DNA from: Olsenella uli
Lineage (GTDB): Bacteria; Actinomycetota; Coriobacteriia; Coriobacteriales; Atopobiaceae
Direction: 5' to 3'
NCBI RefSeq assembly: GCF_016900775.1
Contig: NZ_JACJKN010000008.1
Location: 33,626-97,625 of the forward strand
Length of the DNA: 64,000 nucleotides
Numbering within the stretch: the first letter of the stretch is position 1; each line of letters begins with the position of its first letter. This document shows, piece by piece, positions 63,990 through 64,000 of the stretch. The notes beneath the pieces are model-generated. The model saw nothing but the letters and a program-made list of their open reading frames with translations, was not told the origin of the DNA and ran no database searches. The translations under genes were made by a program, and so were the position numbers.

Positions 63990-64000
63990 GCCCCCCAGCC

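Overview
The window looks like a chromosomal segment of a high-GC actinobacterium, most likely a gut or oral Coriobacteriia (Olsenella/Atopobium-like). That placement is inferred from strong G/C third-position codon use, the RmlC-RmlD fusion, leader and repeat style and overall gene content; no rRNA is present to confirm it.

Region 1 (1-15.6 kb) is a hexuronate/beta-glucuronide utilisation locus. A GntR-type regulator (cut by the window edge) is divergent from uxuB, uxuA, uxaC, kdgK and a KDPG aldolase gene, followed by a GH2 glycosidase, a Tat-exported membrane-anchored GH3 glycosidase, a small membrane protein and a GPH-type sugar symporter. A palindrome ACTGATATATCAGT or a close variant lies upstream of five transcription units, which makes this a visible regulon. 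Glucuronides would be cleaved, and glucuronate converted by UxaC, UxuB, UxuA, KdgK and KDPG aldolase to pyruvate and glyceraldehyde 3-phosphate.

Region 2 (15.6-24.2 kb) is a housekeeping stretch: rpsT, lepA, dus, hemW, an AbiEi/DUF559-like gene, a TM2-domain gene and a fic gene broken by an in-frame stop. It is studded with a fixed-length 64-bp palindromic repeat.

Region 3 (24.2-47.1 kb) is an exopolysaccharide/capsule cluster. Two NusG-like antiterminators flank a leader with an intrinsic terminator. Then come an initiating sugar-phosphate transferase, many glycosyltransferases, a radical SAM protein, a flippase (Wzx), a polymerase (Wzy), dTDP-rhamnose genes, a GDP-heptose pathway with a fused HddC-GmhB protein, and an acyltransferase. 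Base composition is mosaic: about 30.1-39.5 kb and 45.9-47.1 kb are AT-rich (acquired serotype-type genes) inside GC-rich conserved genes. Two poly-G tracts sit in coding sequence: G10 in the first antiterminator (in frame here) and G8 in the last glycosyltransferase (out of frame here; one more G restores a full protein). This suggests a phase-variable surface polysaccharide controlled at two levels.

Region 4 (47.35-55.0 kb) is an IS21-family hotspot: one intact element next to a degenerate one, which is itself interrupted by a third with a 6-bp target duplication.

Region 5 (55.2-64 kb) is accessory: a membrane-anchored leucine-rich-repeat protein, a decayed nucleoside-deoxyribosyltransferase-like gene, two Panacea-domain toxin-antitoxin candidates (one with a GNAT acetyltransferase, one with a RelA/SpoT-type ToxSAS), a VanZ-like gene, remnants of an AAA-PDDEXK gene, and dCMP deaminase. 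The Panacea-ToxSAS module lies between exact 41-bp direct repeats. The window ends in a 4-unit tandem array with an exact 61-bp period; two further units of the same period occur at 5.0 kb.
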